Source: Thalassospira sp. ER-Se-21-Dark
Lineage (GTDB): Bacteria > Pseudomonadota > Alphaproteobacteria > Rhodospirillales > Thalassospiraceae
NCBI RefSeq assembly: GCF_017922435.1
Contig: NZ_VDEZ01000006.1
Span: 62,001-126,000, forward strand
Reading direction: 5' to 3'
DNA length: 64,000 nt
Shown here: positions 18,261 to 28,687 of the stretch, one piece after another
Position numbering within the stretch: position 1 is the first letter of the stretch
Layout of the letters: each line of letters begins with the position of its first letter
Translations under genes and position numbers: made by a program
Notes under the pieces: model-generated
The model's input: only the letters and a program-made list of their open reading frames with translations
What the model was told of the DNA's origin: nothing
Database searches by the model: none

Positions 18261-18560
18261 ATGATCATGAGCACTTCCACCGGTAGCAAAATCGCCATGG
18301 CCGTCGCGGGCCTTATTCTGATTGCCGGCACGGCAACCGCAATCGCCATGACCCAGAAAGACAGTGGCACCACCCTGCCCCTCATCGGTGCTGAGGAAAC
18401 CGCACCTGCGCAAAATGGCAAAGACCTGATCCCCGATAGCGCCGAAGAAATCGTTCCGGGCATGAAGAACCTTGAGAACGGCGACGCATCCAAGGGAAGC
18501 GACGGTGGCGCGACCGGCACCGGCACCATCTTTGACGAGCCGGTACAGACCACCGAGTAA
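18261..18560 (+). CDS. small membrane-anchored protein of unknown function
   Basis: 99 residues with one hydrophobic segment (about 12-32, KIAMAVAGLILIAGTATAIAM) and an acidic, Gly/Thr-rich, probably disordered remainder. An AAGGGAC ribosome site precedes the start, and a strong terminator follows, which supports a real single-gene unit. It stands opposite guaA. No family recognised. Confidence 0.55.
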   Translation: MIMSTSTGSKIAMAVAGLILIAGTATAIAMTQKDSGTTLPLIGAEETAPAQNGKDLIPDSAEEIVPGMKNLENGDASKGSDGGATGTGTIFDEPVQTTE

Positions 18561-18591
18561 CGCATAAGCGCGTTGACAGTTAAACAAAATT

Positions 18592-18623
18592 GGCCCTGCG
18601 AGCATCACTCGCAGGGCCTTTTG
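18592..18623 (+). terminator. rho-independent terminator
   Basis: Eleven-base arms GGCCCTGCGAG (18592-18602) and CTCGCAGGGCC (18608-18618), then TTTT. Confidence 0.85.
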
Positions 18624-18691
18624 ATTTGCAGGCAGAACAAGGGCGGTGTGAGGCTGGGACTGGGTTCCATATGCCATTACCGCCAGTGTCA

Positions 18692-20029
18692 TTACTTTAC
18701 CTTGCCTTTTGCAGTGCGTTCGAACACCGCAACAAAGAAACCATCCGTGCCATGGACGTTTGGCGACAAACGCAGCCACGGCTTGTCCTTGCCACCCGGT
18801 ACAGGCACTGATTTTGGTGCATCCGGCCAGATTTCATTAACCGGCACCGGTTTGAAATCCTTGCGATCGCGCATGAAGGTTTCGATCAGACGTTCGTTTT
18901 CCTCGGGCATGATTGAGCAGGTCGCATAAATCAGGCGCCCGCCCTTGGTGACCTTGGCGGCACCGGCCTTAAGGATTTTGCTTTGTTCAGCCATCAGACC
19001 GCGCAGGTCACGCTGACCAATGCGCCAGCGCAGTGCCGGGTTACGACGCAGCGTCCCAAGGCCCGAGCACGGCACATCAAGCAACACCCGATCAAAGAAG
19101 CCCGACTTGTTACGAAGCCAGCTGTCACGTTCATCGGCAATGATGCGCTGTTGAATGCAATCCCCGGCCCCGGCACGACGTGCACGTTTGCGCGCATTGT
19201 CCAAACGACCGCCATGGGTGTCACAGGCAAGAATACGGCCCTTGCCGCGCATATCCGCTGCAAGACCAAGCGTCTTGCCGCCACCGCCTGCACACATATC
19301 CAAAATCGTCATGCCCGGCTTGGCGTCGACCAGATGCACGCAAATCTGCGATGCTTCATCCTGGATTTCGATCAGGCCGTCTTTATAGGCGGCCGTGACC
19401 AGCATGTTCAAACCAAGTGGCAAACGAAGGCCATTGGGTGCATAGGGCGTGCGTTCGATATCCTTGATACCATCAGCCTTCAATGACTTGATCGCATCTT
19501 CGACAGTACCGCGGAGACGGTTCACACGCAGATCAAGTTTGGCCGGCTGGTTATACGCCGCCATTTCGGCGGCAAGGTTTTCGTGATGCAGCTTCATCAG
19601 TTCGGTATAAAGCCATTTCGGCAATTCGGCCTTTACCGCACCGGGCTGCGCATCATGATCAAGTGTTTTGCCAGAAAGCTTGTTGATCAGATGCTTTTCA
19701 TTCGGGCGCAAAATATCGGGGCAGAATTGTTCGCCACAGAAACGGTCTTCGATGTCGCTGGTTGTTAAACCGTCATGCAACACCAGATCGGCGATCATGC
19801 GCGCACGACCGTCCTGGAACTGATAATCGCATTCCGCCAGCCACCAGCCCAGACGCGCCTGATGACGGATCAGGTTATAGAAACGTTCGCTGATTTCACG
19901 ACGATCCCCGCCGCCGATATACCGGCGTGATCCGAAATAGCCTGACACAACGCGGTCAGCGTCATCTCGGTTATGGGTCCAGCCATCGTAAAGTTCGATA
20001 ACGGCTGCTATGCGGGCACCGGGTTTCAA
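18692..20029 (-). CDS. rsmB: RsmB/NOP-family RNA (cytosine-5) methyltransferase
   Basis: 445 residues. An N-terminal NusB-like RNA-binding region is followed by a Rossmann methyltransferase: SAM motif LDMCAGGGGKTLGLA, and the two catalytic cysteines in LLDVPCSG and IYATCSIMPEEN. This is the 16S rRNA m5C methyltransferase type. It is separated from guaB by its own terminator. Orthology to RsmB rather than another NOP2/Sun member is likely but not certain. Confidence 0.88.
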   Translation of the reverse strand: MKPGARIAAVIELYDGWTHNRDDADRVVSGYFGSRRYIGGGDRREISERFYNLIRHQARLGWWLAECDYQFQDGRARMIADLVLHDGLTTSDIEDRFCGEQFCPDILRPNEKHLINKLSGKTLDHDAQPGAVKAELPKWLYTELMKLHHENLAAEMAAYNQPAKLDLRVNRLRGTVEDAIKSLKADGIKDIERTPYAPNGLRLPLGLNMLVTAAYKDGLIEIQDEASQICVHLVDAKPGMTILDMCAGGGGKTLGLAADMRGKGRILACDTHGGRLDNARKRARRAGAGDCIQQRIIADERDSWLRNKSGFFDRVLLDVPCSGLGTLRRNPALRWRIGQRDLRGLMAEQSKILKAGAAKVTKGGRLIYATCSIMPEENERLIETFMRDRKDFKPVPVNEIWPDAPKSVPVPGGKDKPWLRLSPNVHGTDGFFVAVFERTAKGKVK

Positions 20030-20097
20030 AGCGTAAAATCCAACCTGTTTGCGGGTGAAAGACTGCTTCGCATATGGGAAGCCCCCAACACCTTACG

Positions 20098-20136
20098 ATA
20101 AAAAAGCTGATGACGGCAGGAAGGCCTGCCGTCATC
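20098..20136 (-). terminator. terminator of guaB
   Basis: Twelve-base arms GATGACGGCAGG (20109-20120) and CCTGCCGTCATC (20125-20136); on the minus strand followed by AGCTTTTTTATCG. Confidence 0.88.
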
Positions 20137-20227
20137 GAAATTTGAATGCGCCTCATATCATGGCAAGGACCATTCGCCAACAGCGTCAAACGCAAGGCTG
20201 GTCAGCCAATCAGCAGGCGCAAGTCCA

Positions 20228-21706
<1,479 letters not shown>

Positions 21707-21891
21707 TTAATCTGAGTTGGCGCGGAATTTATACACGTTATGCCCCAAATGCCAAGTTTTGTGCGCCCATAACAGCCCTGTGATTTTATTGATGCTTTAT
21801 TTTGCGCATTCCGTTAGAAACTGGTCGATGGGGCTGCCGTCAGGCGAGCCCCTTTTTCATTTCCGCAAATGCAAGCCTTGGAAACACAGAC

Positions 21892-22416
21892 CTAAAGGCT
21901 AAAGACAAACTGGTCGTAATCCATGCCAGCGTCATTCAGCAGGTCAGTGACCATCTTGATCCCGCGCGCCATGCCTTCCTTGCGGTTGGCTTCCTTCGCC
22001 TCTTCTTCACACAGCGCCTTATAAAGCGGGATGACCTTTTCGACCGCATCTCGACGCGGCACGCGGCGGTTGGAATGATATCCGATGATCTTGCCATCCG
22101 GACCGAAGCTTGGCGTAACGTTTGCCAAGACCCAATAATGGTCACCATTGGCGCTGCGATTGATCACATAGGCGAAAATCTCGCGCCCGGCCTCAATGGT
22201 TTGCCACAGCAGGGCAAAGACCGACCTTGGCATATCGGGATGGCGGATGATGCTGTGTGGCTGACCAAGGATATCGCGTTCACGATACCCAGCGACACGC
22301 AGGAACGTGTCATTGGCATATGTAATCCTGCCCTTGAGATCGGTCTTTGAGACGATGATCTCATGCTCGTCAAAATGACGTTCCACCCCTGTCAGGCTAA
22401 GATTGTCCTGTTTCAT
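21892..22416 (-). CDS. single PAS-domain sensor protein (Aer-like PAS)
   Basis: 174 residues from the ATG at 22416. A PAS domain covers about residues 15-130: IIVSKTDLKGRITYANDTFL, RHPDMPRSVFALLWQTI and YWVLANVTPSFGPDGKIIGYHSNRR, close to the PAS fold of Aer-type redox receptors. There is no output domain; the rest is a charged helix (ALCEEEAKEANRKEG). It may bind FAD or haem and act through a partner such as a chemoreceptor or cyclase. Stand-alone gene. Confidence 0.82.
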   Translation of the reverse strand: MKQDNLSLTGVERHFDEHEIIVSKTDLKGRITYANDTFLRVAGYRERDILGQPHSIIRHPDMPRSVFALLWQTIEAGREIFAYVINRSANGDHYWVLANVTPSFGPDGKIIGYHSNRRVPRRDAVEKVIPLYKALCEEEAKEANRKEGMARGIKMVTDLLNDAGMDYDQFVFSL

Positions 22417-22558
22417 CAGATAAACCCCACAAGCAATGGCCACCCCACATGGCCCGTTCCACCCGGAATGCAAGATTAACTTCTTGCCACCTTGATCATT
22501 AACGCCTTGGGCGCGATCAGGGTTTGATGTAACGCAACAATGCCTGAAGAATTATAAC

Positions 22559-22592
22559 TATTCCAGTCTATCCCATTGTGGATATTGGAATA
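22559..22592. repeat. imperfect inverted repeat downstream of rlmE
   Basis: TATTCCA (22559-22565) pairs with TGGAATA (22586-22592); an inner TATCC/GGATA extends the stem with bulged bases. It may be a factor-assisted terminator for rlmE; there is no clear T-run. Confidence 0.4.
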
Positions 22593-22604
22593 ATTTATTG
22601 ATGC

Positions 22605-23411
22605 CTATTCGATCGGCGACCAGTTGTCGTCTTCGCGGATTTCGGCATTCCTGATGTCGTCCTCTGCGTTATTCTGGCCGCGGAAACCGGTTGCGATCAG
22701 GTAGGCCTCGGGACTTTCGGGGCGGGATGCTGGCGGTTTGGCGTGCTTGGTCACCCGGAAGTTCTTTTTGACACGATCAAGAAGCTCGTTCTCGGTACCG
22801 CCCTTGAACACCTTGGCAATGAAAATACCGCCCGGTGCCAGAACTTCCTCGGCAAACAGCAAAGCATGTTCGACCAGATCAATAATACGAATGTGGTCGG
22901 TCTGGCGGTGACCGGTGGTTTCCGGTGACATATCAGAAATCACGGCATCAACCGCGCCCTGCAATTCGTGCTTGATCATGTCCGGCGCCTTGGGATCAAG
23001 GAAATCGGCCTGCAAACAGGTCGCACCCGAAATGCCTTCCCATTCAAGGATATCAAGGCCGACAACCTGACCCTTGCCATGTTTGGAGCCGACCATATCC
23101 ACCGCCACCTGCGTCCATCCGCCAGGGGCCGCACCAAGGTCAACGATGCGCATGCCCGGTTGCAGCAGATCAAACTGGTTGTTGATTTCAATCAGCTTGA
23201 AGGCCGCACGCGAACGATAGCCAAGACGCTTGGCTTCCTGCACATACGGGTCATTGAGTTGGCGATCAAGCCAGCGGGTCGAGGAAATCTTGCGCCCCTT
23301 GGCACTTTTTACACGCGTACGCAGGCCACGGCGTGCGCCGGTGTCGATGGCTGCAATGGCCGAACCCTTGCGGCGGCGCTGCCCGCCTTTTCCGCTGCGA
23401 TTGTCGCTCAT
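22605..23411 (-). CDS. rlmE: 23S rRNA (uridine-2552-2'-O)-methyltransferase
   Basis: 268 residues. FtsJ fold: VDLGAAPGGWTQVAVD SAM site, DMSPETTGHRQTDH with catalytic Asp, IAKVFKGGTENELL with catalytic Lys, and a final Glu in SPEAYLIATGF. A basic N-terminal extension of about 55 residues is usual in alphaproteobacteria. It methylates the A loop of 23S rRNA in late 50S assembly. It follows the Ppx/GppA gene after 60 bp on the same strand. Confidence 0.95.
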   Translation of the reverse strand: MSDNRSGKGGQRRRKGSAIAAIDTGARRGLRTRVKSAKGRKISSTRWLDRQLNDPYVQEAKRLGYRSRAAFKLIEINNQFDLLQPGMRIVDLGAAPGGWTQVAVDMVGSKHGKGQVVGLDILEWEGISGATCLQADFLDPKAPDMIKHELQGAVDAVISDMSPETTGHRQTDHIRIIDLVEHALLFAEEVLAPGGIFIAKVFKGGTENELLDRVKKNFRVTKHAKPPASRPESPEAYLIATGFRGQNNAEDDIRNAEIREDDNWSPIE

Positions 23412-23471
23412 GATTTATCCTGAACTGAATTCTGTTTTGGCCAGACCTGCCGGGACATCGATGTCAACCGA

Positions 23472-24662
23472 TCAGGAAGAAGCCGGAATATGCGACACTG
23501 TATGACGGCGCGCGTCGCATGGGTCAATAGCGTGGCCGTCTGCGCGCATCAAATCGACGAGAATACCTTCACGCAGGCCACGATCAGCAACCTTAAGCGT
23601 CGCCAAAGGCCAGATATCACGAATCGCGGCAAAGATCGCCGCCCCGGCATCCATCAGTTCGGCGCGCTGATTGCCAATGCACGGATGGCCCTTGCGTTTG
23701 TCCGATCCCATGCGCAGCAAAAGCTCGGTCACGCGTTCCGCATCATCAAACCGCAGATCAGACCCATCAACCTTGTGACGCTCATACCGTTCAAGTCCAA
23801 GGGCAATGCCACAGAATGTGGTGACGGTCCCCGATGTGCCAACCATCTGGACCTTGTCATCATCAAGCATGTCCGAGCAGCAATTACGCTTGGCAAATTC
23901 TTCAAGACGCTGGCGGATTTCGGTGCGCATGGCTTCAAACCGTTCGCGGCGTTCCTCGACCGTGGCATAACGTTCGGTCAGGCACAGAACACCGCACGGC
24001 ATGGACAGGGTTTCAATGCACTGGGTCTTGCCGGTCTTGTCGACCTTGATCCAGCAGATCTCTGTACTGCCACCGCCAATATCAAACACCACCGCATAGG
24101 GCCGTTCATCAAGAAGTGCCGAACAGGCCTGAAGCGCCAGACGGCTCTCCTCATCCGGATTGATGATATCAAGCGAGATACCGGTTTCATCGAAAACGCG
24201 ACGAACGAACTCATCACGGTTATTGGCAGTGCGGCAGGCCTCGGTCGCAACGGCACGAAGCTTTGCCCCCGGATGACGGCGCAGTTTTTTCGCACAGACC
24301 CGAAGCGCATCAATCGCCCGATCCATCGCCGCCTCACACAGATAGCCCTTTTCACGCACACCTTCGCCAAGCCGCACCACACGTGAAAAGGCATCAATCA
24401 CCTTGAAGCCATCATTGCACGGACGCGCGACCAGAAGCCGGCAGTTTGAACTGCCCAAATCAATCGCGGCATAAAGCGGGGCTGTGATGCAATCGACGAT
24501 GCGCGATGACTTTACGCCACCGTCGGGGACCTGAACGGCGGTTCCCGGTTGTGGCATGCCCGGTTTATCGGGGCCATCAAGCACGGCATGCCCGCCCATT
24601 GCAGCGCCGCCTGCCGGGCTGCTGCCCCTGTGCGAGTTGCTATGGGGGGATTGGTGCTTCAC
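23472..24662 (-). CDS. Ppx/GppA-family exopolyphosphatase / pppGpp phosphohydrolase
   Basis: 396 residues. ASKHA-fold signatures: YAAIDLGSSNCRLLVA (phosphate 1), VVFDIGGGSTEICWI (phosphate 2) and the catalytic Glu region LRAVATEACRTANN. The C-terminal half is shorter than in E. coli Ppx and lacks the HD-like domain, the usual alphaproteobacterial form. It hydrolyses polyphosphate and/or pppGpp; sequence alone does not separate these. The N-terminal 60 residues are low-complexity, so the true start could be internal. Confidence 0.9.
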   Translation of the reverse strand: MKHQSPHSNSHRGSSPAGGAAMGGHAVLDGPDKPGMPQPGTAVQVPDGGVKSSRIVDCITAPLYAAIDLGSSNCRLLVARPCNDGFKVIDAFSRVVRLGEGVREKGYLCEAAMDRAIDALRVCAKKLRRHPGAKLRAVATEACRTANNRDEFVRRVFDETGISLDIINPDEESRLALQACSALLDERPYAVVFDIGGGSTEICWIKVDKTGKTQCIETLSMPCGVLCLTERYATVEERRERFEAMRTEIRQRLEEFAKRNCCSDMLDDDKVQMVGTSGTVTTFCGIALGLERYERHKVDGSDLRFDDAERVTELLLRMGSDKRKGHPCIGNQRAELMDAGAAIFAAIRDIWPLATLKVADRGLREGILVDLMRADGHAIDPCDARRHTVSHIPASS

Positions 24663-24831
24663 CGTTCGAAAACCTGCCTTCTGTTACGCGCATAATTTCT
24701 ATATTGCGGATCATCATGATATTTATGTGACGATCTCGCGAATCAACTATATGAGTGTAACGACAATCCCCGGCAAGGCAAATCCCGTATGCGGTAATCG
24801 CATGGTTGACCAGATGGAAACAAAAAAGGGG

Positions 24832-24858
24832 TTGCCAAAACCGGGCGGGTTTTATACA
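24832..24858 (+). promoter_or_regulatory. possible promoter of the tRNA-Gln pair
   Basis: TTGCCA (24832-24837) and TATACA (24853-24858) with a 15-base spacer, about 50 bp before the first tRNA. The spacer is short, so this is tentative. Confidence 0.35.
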
Positions 24859-24907
24859 TAGCGGCCCACACCGCGCCGCACGTCGCGCACGGTGGACCAA
24901 GTTTTGT

Positions 24908-24981
24908 TGGGGAATAGGTTAACGGTAGACCTACGGACTCTGACTCCGTCAGTCCTGGTTCGAATCCAGGTTCCCCAGCCA
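24908..24981 (+). tRNA. tRNA-Gln (anticodon CTG), copy 1
   Basis: 74 nt including encoded CCA. Acceptor arm TGGGGAA/TTCCCCA, with the U1-A72 pair characteristic of tRNA-Gln; D-stem GGT/ACC; anticodon stem ACGGA/TCCGT with loop CTCTGAC; T-arm CCTGG-TTCGAAT-CCAGG. Reads CAG. Confidence 0.96.
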
Positions 24982-25061
24982 ACCTTTCCGGACATCGCAG
25001 CGCATTCTTCGTCCTGCAATTTGTACGTTCCGGGCTATAAATGACGTACGCAAAGTTCTGT

Positions 25062-25135
25062 TGGGGAATAGGTTAACGGTAGACCTACGGACTCTGACTC
25101 CGTCAGTCCTGGTTCGAATCCAGGTTCCCCAGCCA
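25062..25135 (+). tRNA. tRNA-Gln (anticodon CTG), copy 2
   Basis: Same length and same sequence as copy 1 over all 74 bases, 80 bp downstream, including the encoded CCA. Probably one transcript with copy 1. Confidence 0.96.
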
Positions 25136-25257
25136 CTTTGCCCCAACCTTCCCACGACACTTTTCGACCAACCACAATGTCGCTGAATTGCAGCGCGAAC
25201 ACGTTCGATTTAAAGTGCCCGATCATTGATGGCATCTATTTTGGACGGGGACGTCGC

Positions 25258-25650
25258 ATGAAAAAGGTTTCTGGTGGCTGCCTGTGCGGTAAAATCCGCT
25301 TTGAGACAGGAAGTGAACCGCTTCGGGTCGGGCTCTGTCACTGTATGGATTGCCGCAAGCATCACGGGGCGTTGTTTCACGCCTCGGCCATTTTCCCGGA
25401 AGCGGCGGTCGAGATCACTGGAAAGACCCAAAGTTATCAGGGGCGGCATTTCTGTCCTGATTGCGGATCGTCGGTGTTTTCATGCAGCGATGACGAGATC
25501 GAGCTTCATCTTGGCGCGATGGATGCCCCCGATCAGTTCATCCCGACCTATGAGCTCTGGACGATCCGGCGCGAAAAGTGGCTGCCGCCGCTCCCGCTTG
25601 AAGAGCATTACGAAAGAGATCAAACCGAGGATGGTCAGGACACCGTCTAA
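25258..25650 (+). CDS. GFA-family (glutathione-dependent formaldehyde-activating-like) zinc protein
   Basis: 130 residues from the ATG at 25258. Zinc-binding cysteines in the standard order: GGCLCGKIRF, CHCMDCRKHHG and CPDCGSSVF. The Mss4-like fold binds one or two Zn ions. True formaldehyde-activating activity is proven for few members, so no reaction is claimed. It follows the tRNA genes and has its own start region; the longer open frame upstream contains the tRNA flank and is not credible. Confidence 0.88.
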   Translation: MKKVSGGCLCGKIRFETGSEPLRVGLCHCMDCRKHHGALFHASAIFPEAAVEITGKTQSYQGRHFCPDCGSSVFSCSDDEIELHLGAMDAPDQFIPTYELWTIRREKWLPPLPLEEHYERDQTEDGQDTV

Positions 25651-25825
25651 GCGATCCGACCAACACTCCAAGCCTCACTGGCAAAGTTGATTTTGCTCCG
25701 CTGCCCGCCAAGAGGAGATATTTTGCCATTAAGTGGAACCTGCCGCCGTGTTTTACGTTGGGGTACATACGATCTGTGACAAATCACAGGCAGCAAATGC
25801 ACATTTGGCAACAAAGGAGCATGCG

Positions 25826-26737
25826 ATGCTTACCGATATGTACCGATCCCGACACTCTTCCCAGCCGACAATCATTGATCGCGTCGATCCAGTAATCTGG
25901 TCGGACAAGGGCCGTTGCCCTGTGATCTCGACCGAAGATGAAAAATCCTACGAAAAGAACGGCTTTCTGTTTCTCAAAAATGTTTTCAACGAAAAGGAAG
26001 TCGCCGAGCTTAAACGAGAAGCTGATCGAGTTGAAAATTCGGATCCGACAGATGAGGAGGTTGTTTCAGAACCGGACAGCAAAGAAATTCGCAGCGTTTT
26101 CCGTGTCCACGATAAAAGTGACGTACTCGCGCGGTTGATGTCAGATGAGCGACTGGTCGCGGTTGCCGAACATTTTCTGGATGACGATGTTTACATTCAT
26201 CAATCGCGGGTCAATTTCAAACCGCCCTTCAAAGGCAGGGAGTTTTTCTGGCATTCAGATTTTGAAACCTGGCACACTGAAGACGGGATGCCGCGCATGC
26301 GGGCCCTTTCGATGTCGATCACATTGACCGATAACTCGGCCCATAATGGCCCACTGATGCTGATCCCCGGTTCACACAAACAGTTCGTCTCCTGCGTCGG
26401 GGAAACACCCGACCAGAACTACAAAAGCTCGTTGAAAATACAGGAGATCGGCACCCCGGATCAGGATAACCTGTCGCAAATGGTTGACGAGAACGGGATT
26501 GTTGCACCAGTAGGCCCTGCCGGTTCCGTTCTGATCTTCGACTGCAATACTATGCACGGATCAGGCACCAACATTACACCCTACCCTCGGTCAAACCTGT
26601 TTTTCGTGTACAATGCGATGTCAAACCGGCTTGTCGCGCCCTTTGGCGGAACCAAGCCTCGCCCGAACTTCCTGGCAACGCGAGAGAACATTGTTCCGGT
26701 ACGTTCCGGCCAACACAAAATACAGGCCGCTGAATAA
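25826..26737 (+). CDS. ectD: ectoine 5-hydroxylase
   Basis: 303 residues from the ATG at 25826 (AAGGAG upstream). The EctD signature FFWHSDFETWHTEDGMPRM is intact. Fe(II) ligands H143, D145 and H244 and the 2-oxoglutarate Arg 255 stand at the spacing of characterised EctD enzymes. It converts ectoine to 5-hydroxyectoine with O2 and 2-oxoglutarate. ectABC and ask_ect are not adjacent, so substrate must come from genes elsewhere or from uptake. Base composition is a little lower in G+C than the neighbours. Confidence 0.93.
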   Translation: MLTDMYRSRHSSQPTIIDRVDPVIWSDKGRCPVISTEDEKSYEKNGFLFLKNVFNEKEVAELKREADRVENSDPTDEEVVSEPDSKEIRSVFRVHDKSDVLARLMSDERLVAVAEHFLDDDVYIHQSRVNFKPPFKGREFFWHSDFETWHTEDGMPRMRALSMSITLTDNSAHNGPLMLIPGSHKQFVSCVGETPDQNYKSSLKIQEIGTPDQDNLSQMVDENGIVAPVGPAGSVLIFDCNTMHGSGTNITPYPRSNLFFVYNAMSNRLVAPFGGTKPRPNFLATRENIVPVRSGQHKIQAAE

Positions 26738-26742
26738 CGCGC

Positions 26743-27414
26743 TCAGGAAGATCGGAAACAGGGTGGTGATGATCCTTCCGCCCTGTTGAGTTCGCCGGTC
26801 GCCTTTTCGGTGACCGGGCTCATGCCCGCCTCGGTGAGGATAATGTCGACCGGGATGTCATATTCGTGCGGCAAAATATCAGCAAGGCGCGTCGCCGCGA
26901 AGCCGAGCCCGACGACCAGAGGCCGCACCTTCATCGCAGCAAGTGTCCGGTCAAAAAAACCGCCGCCATATCCCAGCCGGTAACCGCGATCGTCAAACCC
27001 GACAAGCGGTGCCACCATAACATGGACCGGCACCATCTCGGTCTCGACCGGTTCGGGGATCCGCGCAAAACCTGGCACCATTTCGGTATCGGGCGTCCAG
27101 TCATGAAAGATCATCGCCTGATCCTTGCCCGGAACCACCGGAAGGGCTGCCTTCCCGCCTGATTTGACATGGGCCTTGACCACCGGACGCAGATCAATTT
27201 CGTTCTGGATCGGCCAATAAAAACCGATCGTTGCAGCGGGCCGATCCTTGAGGAAGGTCGCGAAATGGCCACGGATTTGATCTGAAAGTTTTTGGTGGGT
27301 TTGCGCATCAAGTCCGGCGCGCCAGCCAAGCAAAGCCCGCCTGACCGCGTGGCGCCATTCCGACTGTATGGTTGCATCACCGCCAACAGGTGCGGCAGGA
27401 AGATCAAGGATCAT
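26743..27414 (-). CDS. 5-formyltetrahydrofolate cyclo-ligase
   Basis: 223 residues. The family motif GYRLGYGGGFFDRTLA binds the ATP phosphates; FYWPIQNEIDLRP and KAALPVV are further family blocks. It converts 5-formyl-THF to 5,10-methenyl-THF with ATP in the cytoplasm. It is convergent with ectD with 5 bp between the stops. The 6S RNA gene often found beside this gene in proteobacteria is not seen here. Confidence 0.92.
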   Translation of the reverse strand: MILDLPAAPVGGDATIQSEWRHAVRRALLGWRAGLDAQTHQKLSDQIRGHFATFLKDRPAATIGFYWPIQNEIDLRPVVKAHVKSGGKAALPVVPGKDQAMIFHDWTPDTEMVPGFARIPEPVETEMVPVHVMVAPLVGFDDRGYRLGYGGGFFDRTLAAMKVRPLVVGLGFAATRLADILPHEYDIPVDIILTEAGMSPVTEKATGELNRAEGSSPPCFRSS

Positions 27415-27483
27415 GAATGCCCGAAGAGTTTGCGGGTTTGATAAAAGTCACGCGTTCAGGGAGACCAACAAGCGGGCCCCAAA

Positions 27484-27514
27484 AACGCATAACGCGCCGG
27501 AAGGCCGGCGCGTT
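27484..27514 (-). terminator. terminator of the cold-shock gene
   Basis: AACGCGCCGG (27491-27500) with CCGGCGCGTT (27505-27514); on the minus strand followed by ATGCGTTTTTGG. Confidence 0.75.
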
Positions 27515-27554
27515 AACGGTTGTCAGCAAAGAAAGCTGCAAGCCAGATAGAAAT

Positions 27555-27761
27555 TTAGAGAATGGCGAGTTCTTCTGCCGACATGCGGCCGTTGCGACCT
27601 TCAATCAGCTCAAACTGAATTTTCTGCCCTTCATCAAGTCCCTGCAGACCAGCACGCTGAACAGCGGTGATGTGCACGAATGCATCTTTGCCGCCCTCGT
27701 CCGGGGTGATGAAGCCATAACCCTTGGTCGCATTGAACCACTTAACCGTTCCGGTAGCCAT
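27555..27761 (-). CDS. cold-shock protein (CspA family)
   Basis: 68 residues from the ATG at 27761; the longer frame upstream is not homologous. The beginning [20 protein letters not shown] holds RNP-1 (KGYGFI), and DAFVHITAV holds RNP-2. It binds single-stranded nucleic acid as an RNA chaperone. The following 200 bases upstream on the minus strand carry no gene and probably form the long 5' leader typical of this family. Confidence 0.93.
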   Translation of the reverse strand: MATGTVKWFNATKGYGFITPDEGGKDAFVHITAVQRAGLQGLDEGQKIQFELIEGRNGRMSAEELAIL

Positions 27762-27961
27762 ATCCGTAGTCGTCCTTAGTTTAGTATGCGCATCCCCAAA
27801 GTCAGGAATGCATGAAAACAGTCCCTGCATTACACCGACCAAAAGCGCAACCACCATCAACCAGAGAGCGACCACACACTTGAAAGATGCACTGCATCGT
27901 TTCAATAATTACCCAATTTTCGGCTTAGTGCAATGGATTCATGCATGAAGTTCTTTTTTCG

Positions 27962-28660
27962 CTACCACGCGTAATCGACCATGTGACGCAGGTCACCATG
28001 CGGCACCTGCCCGGAACCAGACACACCCATAGATGAATCAAATGCCGAAACGAATTCCCGTAAAGGTTCTGTGTCGCGGCAGATCAGCGAGATGTCGACG
28101 GTGATCACCGGGGGCAGCTCGGCCTCGATGATATCGGTGCGACCAAACATGCGGATATTGGTGCTGTCACCAATGATCCCGGTCAGTCGCCCGGCCGCAA
28201 GCAGCTCGACAGCCTGTTCGAGACTTCCGAGATCATGCCAGACGATCTCGCCACGCAGCGACAGACTCGGCCTTGGCAGATTGGCAAGGATTCCGATATC
28301 GACCTGCGGCAGGGTCCGGATATCGGCACCGATACGCTGGAAGACGCGAAGTTCGAAGCGAACCTTGCTTTTTGAGGCAATGGTGTCTTCAAAACGTGCG
28401 GGGTGGGATGCAAGAATACAGTCGGTCAGCCCCGCATCAAGCGCATCGCGAAAACGGTTATAGGGAAAAACATCAAAGGCAACCGGACGCTGTTGCGCGC
28501 CAAGCAGGGTAATGAACCGCCGCTGACCGGGAAGAGCATATCGGCTCCATTTGGTGTCAAACACGATATTGCTGGCAACGCGCACCGCATCAGCTGCGTG
28601 CGCACCAGAAACACCAAGACCGCAGACAACAGAAAGCCCGACAAACAGGGCTGCTCGCAT
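27962..28660 (-). CDS. periplasmic solute-binding-like protein of unknown function
   Basis: 232 residues from the ATG at 28660. A signal peptide (AALFVGLSVVCGLGVSGAHAA) is clear. The mature part resembles family 3 solute-binding folds (YNRFRDALDAGLTDCILASHPARFED; VELLAAGRLTGIIGDSTNI) but no transporter genes accompany it. Such orphans often act as receptor or enzyme-like proteins. I do not recognise a specific family. Confidence 0.65.
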   Translation of the reverse strand: MRAALFVGLSVVCGLGVSGAHAADAVRVASNIVFDTKWSRYALPGQRRFITLLGAQQRPVAFDVFPYNRFRDALDAGLTDCILASHPARFEDTIASKSKVRFELRVFQRIGADIRTLPQVDIGILANLPRPSLSLRGEIVWHDLGSLEQAVELLAAGRLTGIIGDSTNIRMFGRTDIIEAELPPVITVDISLICRDTEPLREFVSAFDSSMGVSGSGQVPHGDLRHMVDYAW

Positions 28661-28687
28661 CGCTATTCGGCTGGTAACAAGGATCAA

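Noticed and set aside
27415..27554. Possible 6S RNA next to the 5-formyl-THF cyclo-ligase gene
   Set aside because: The gap is only 140 bases and is filled by the terminator of the cold-shock gene; no long imperfect hairpin is present.
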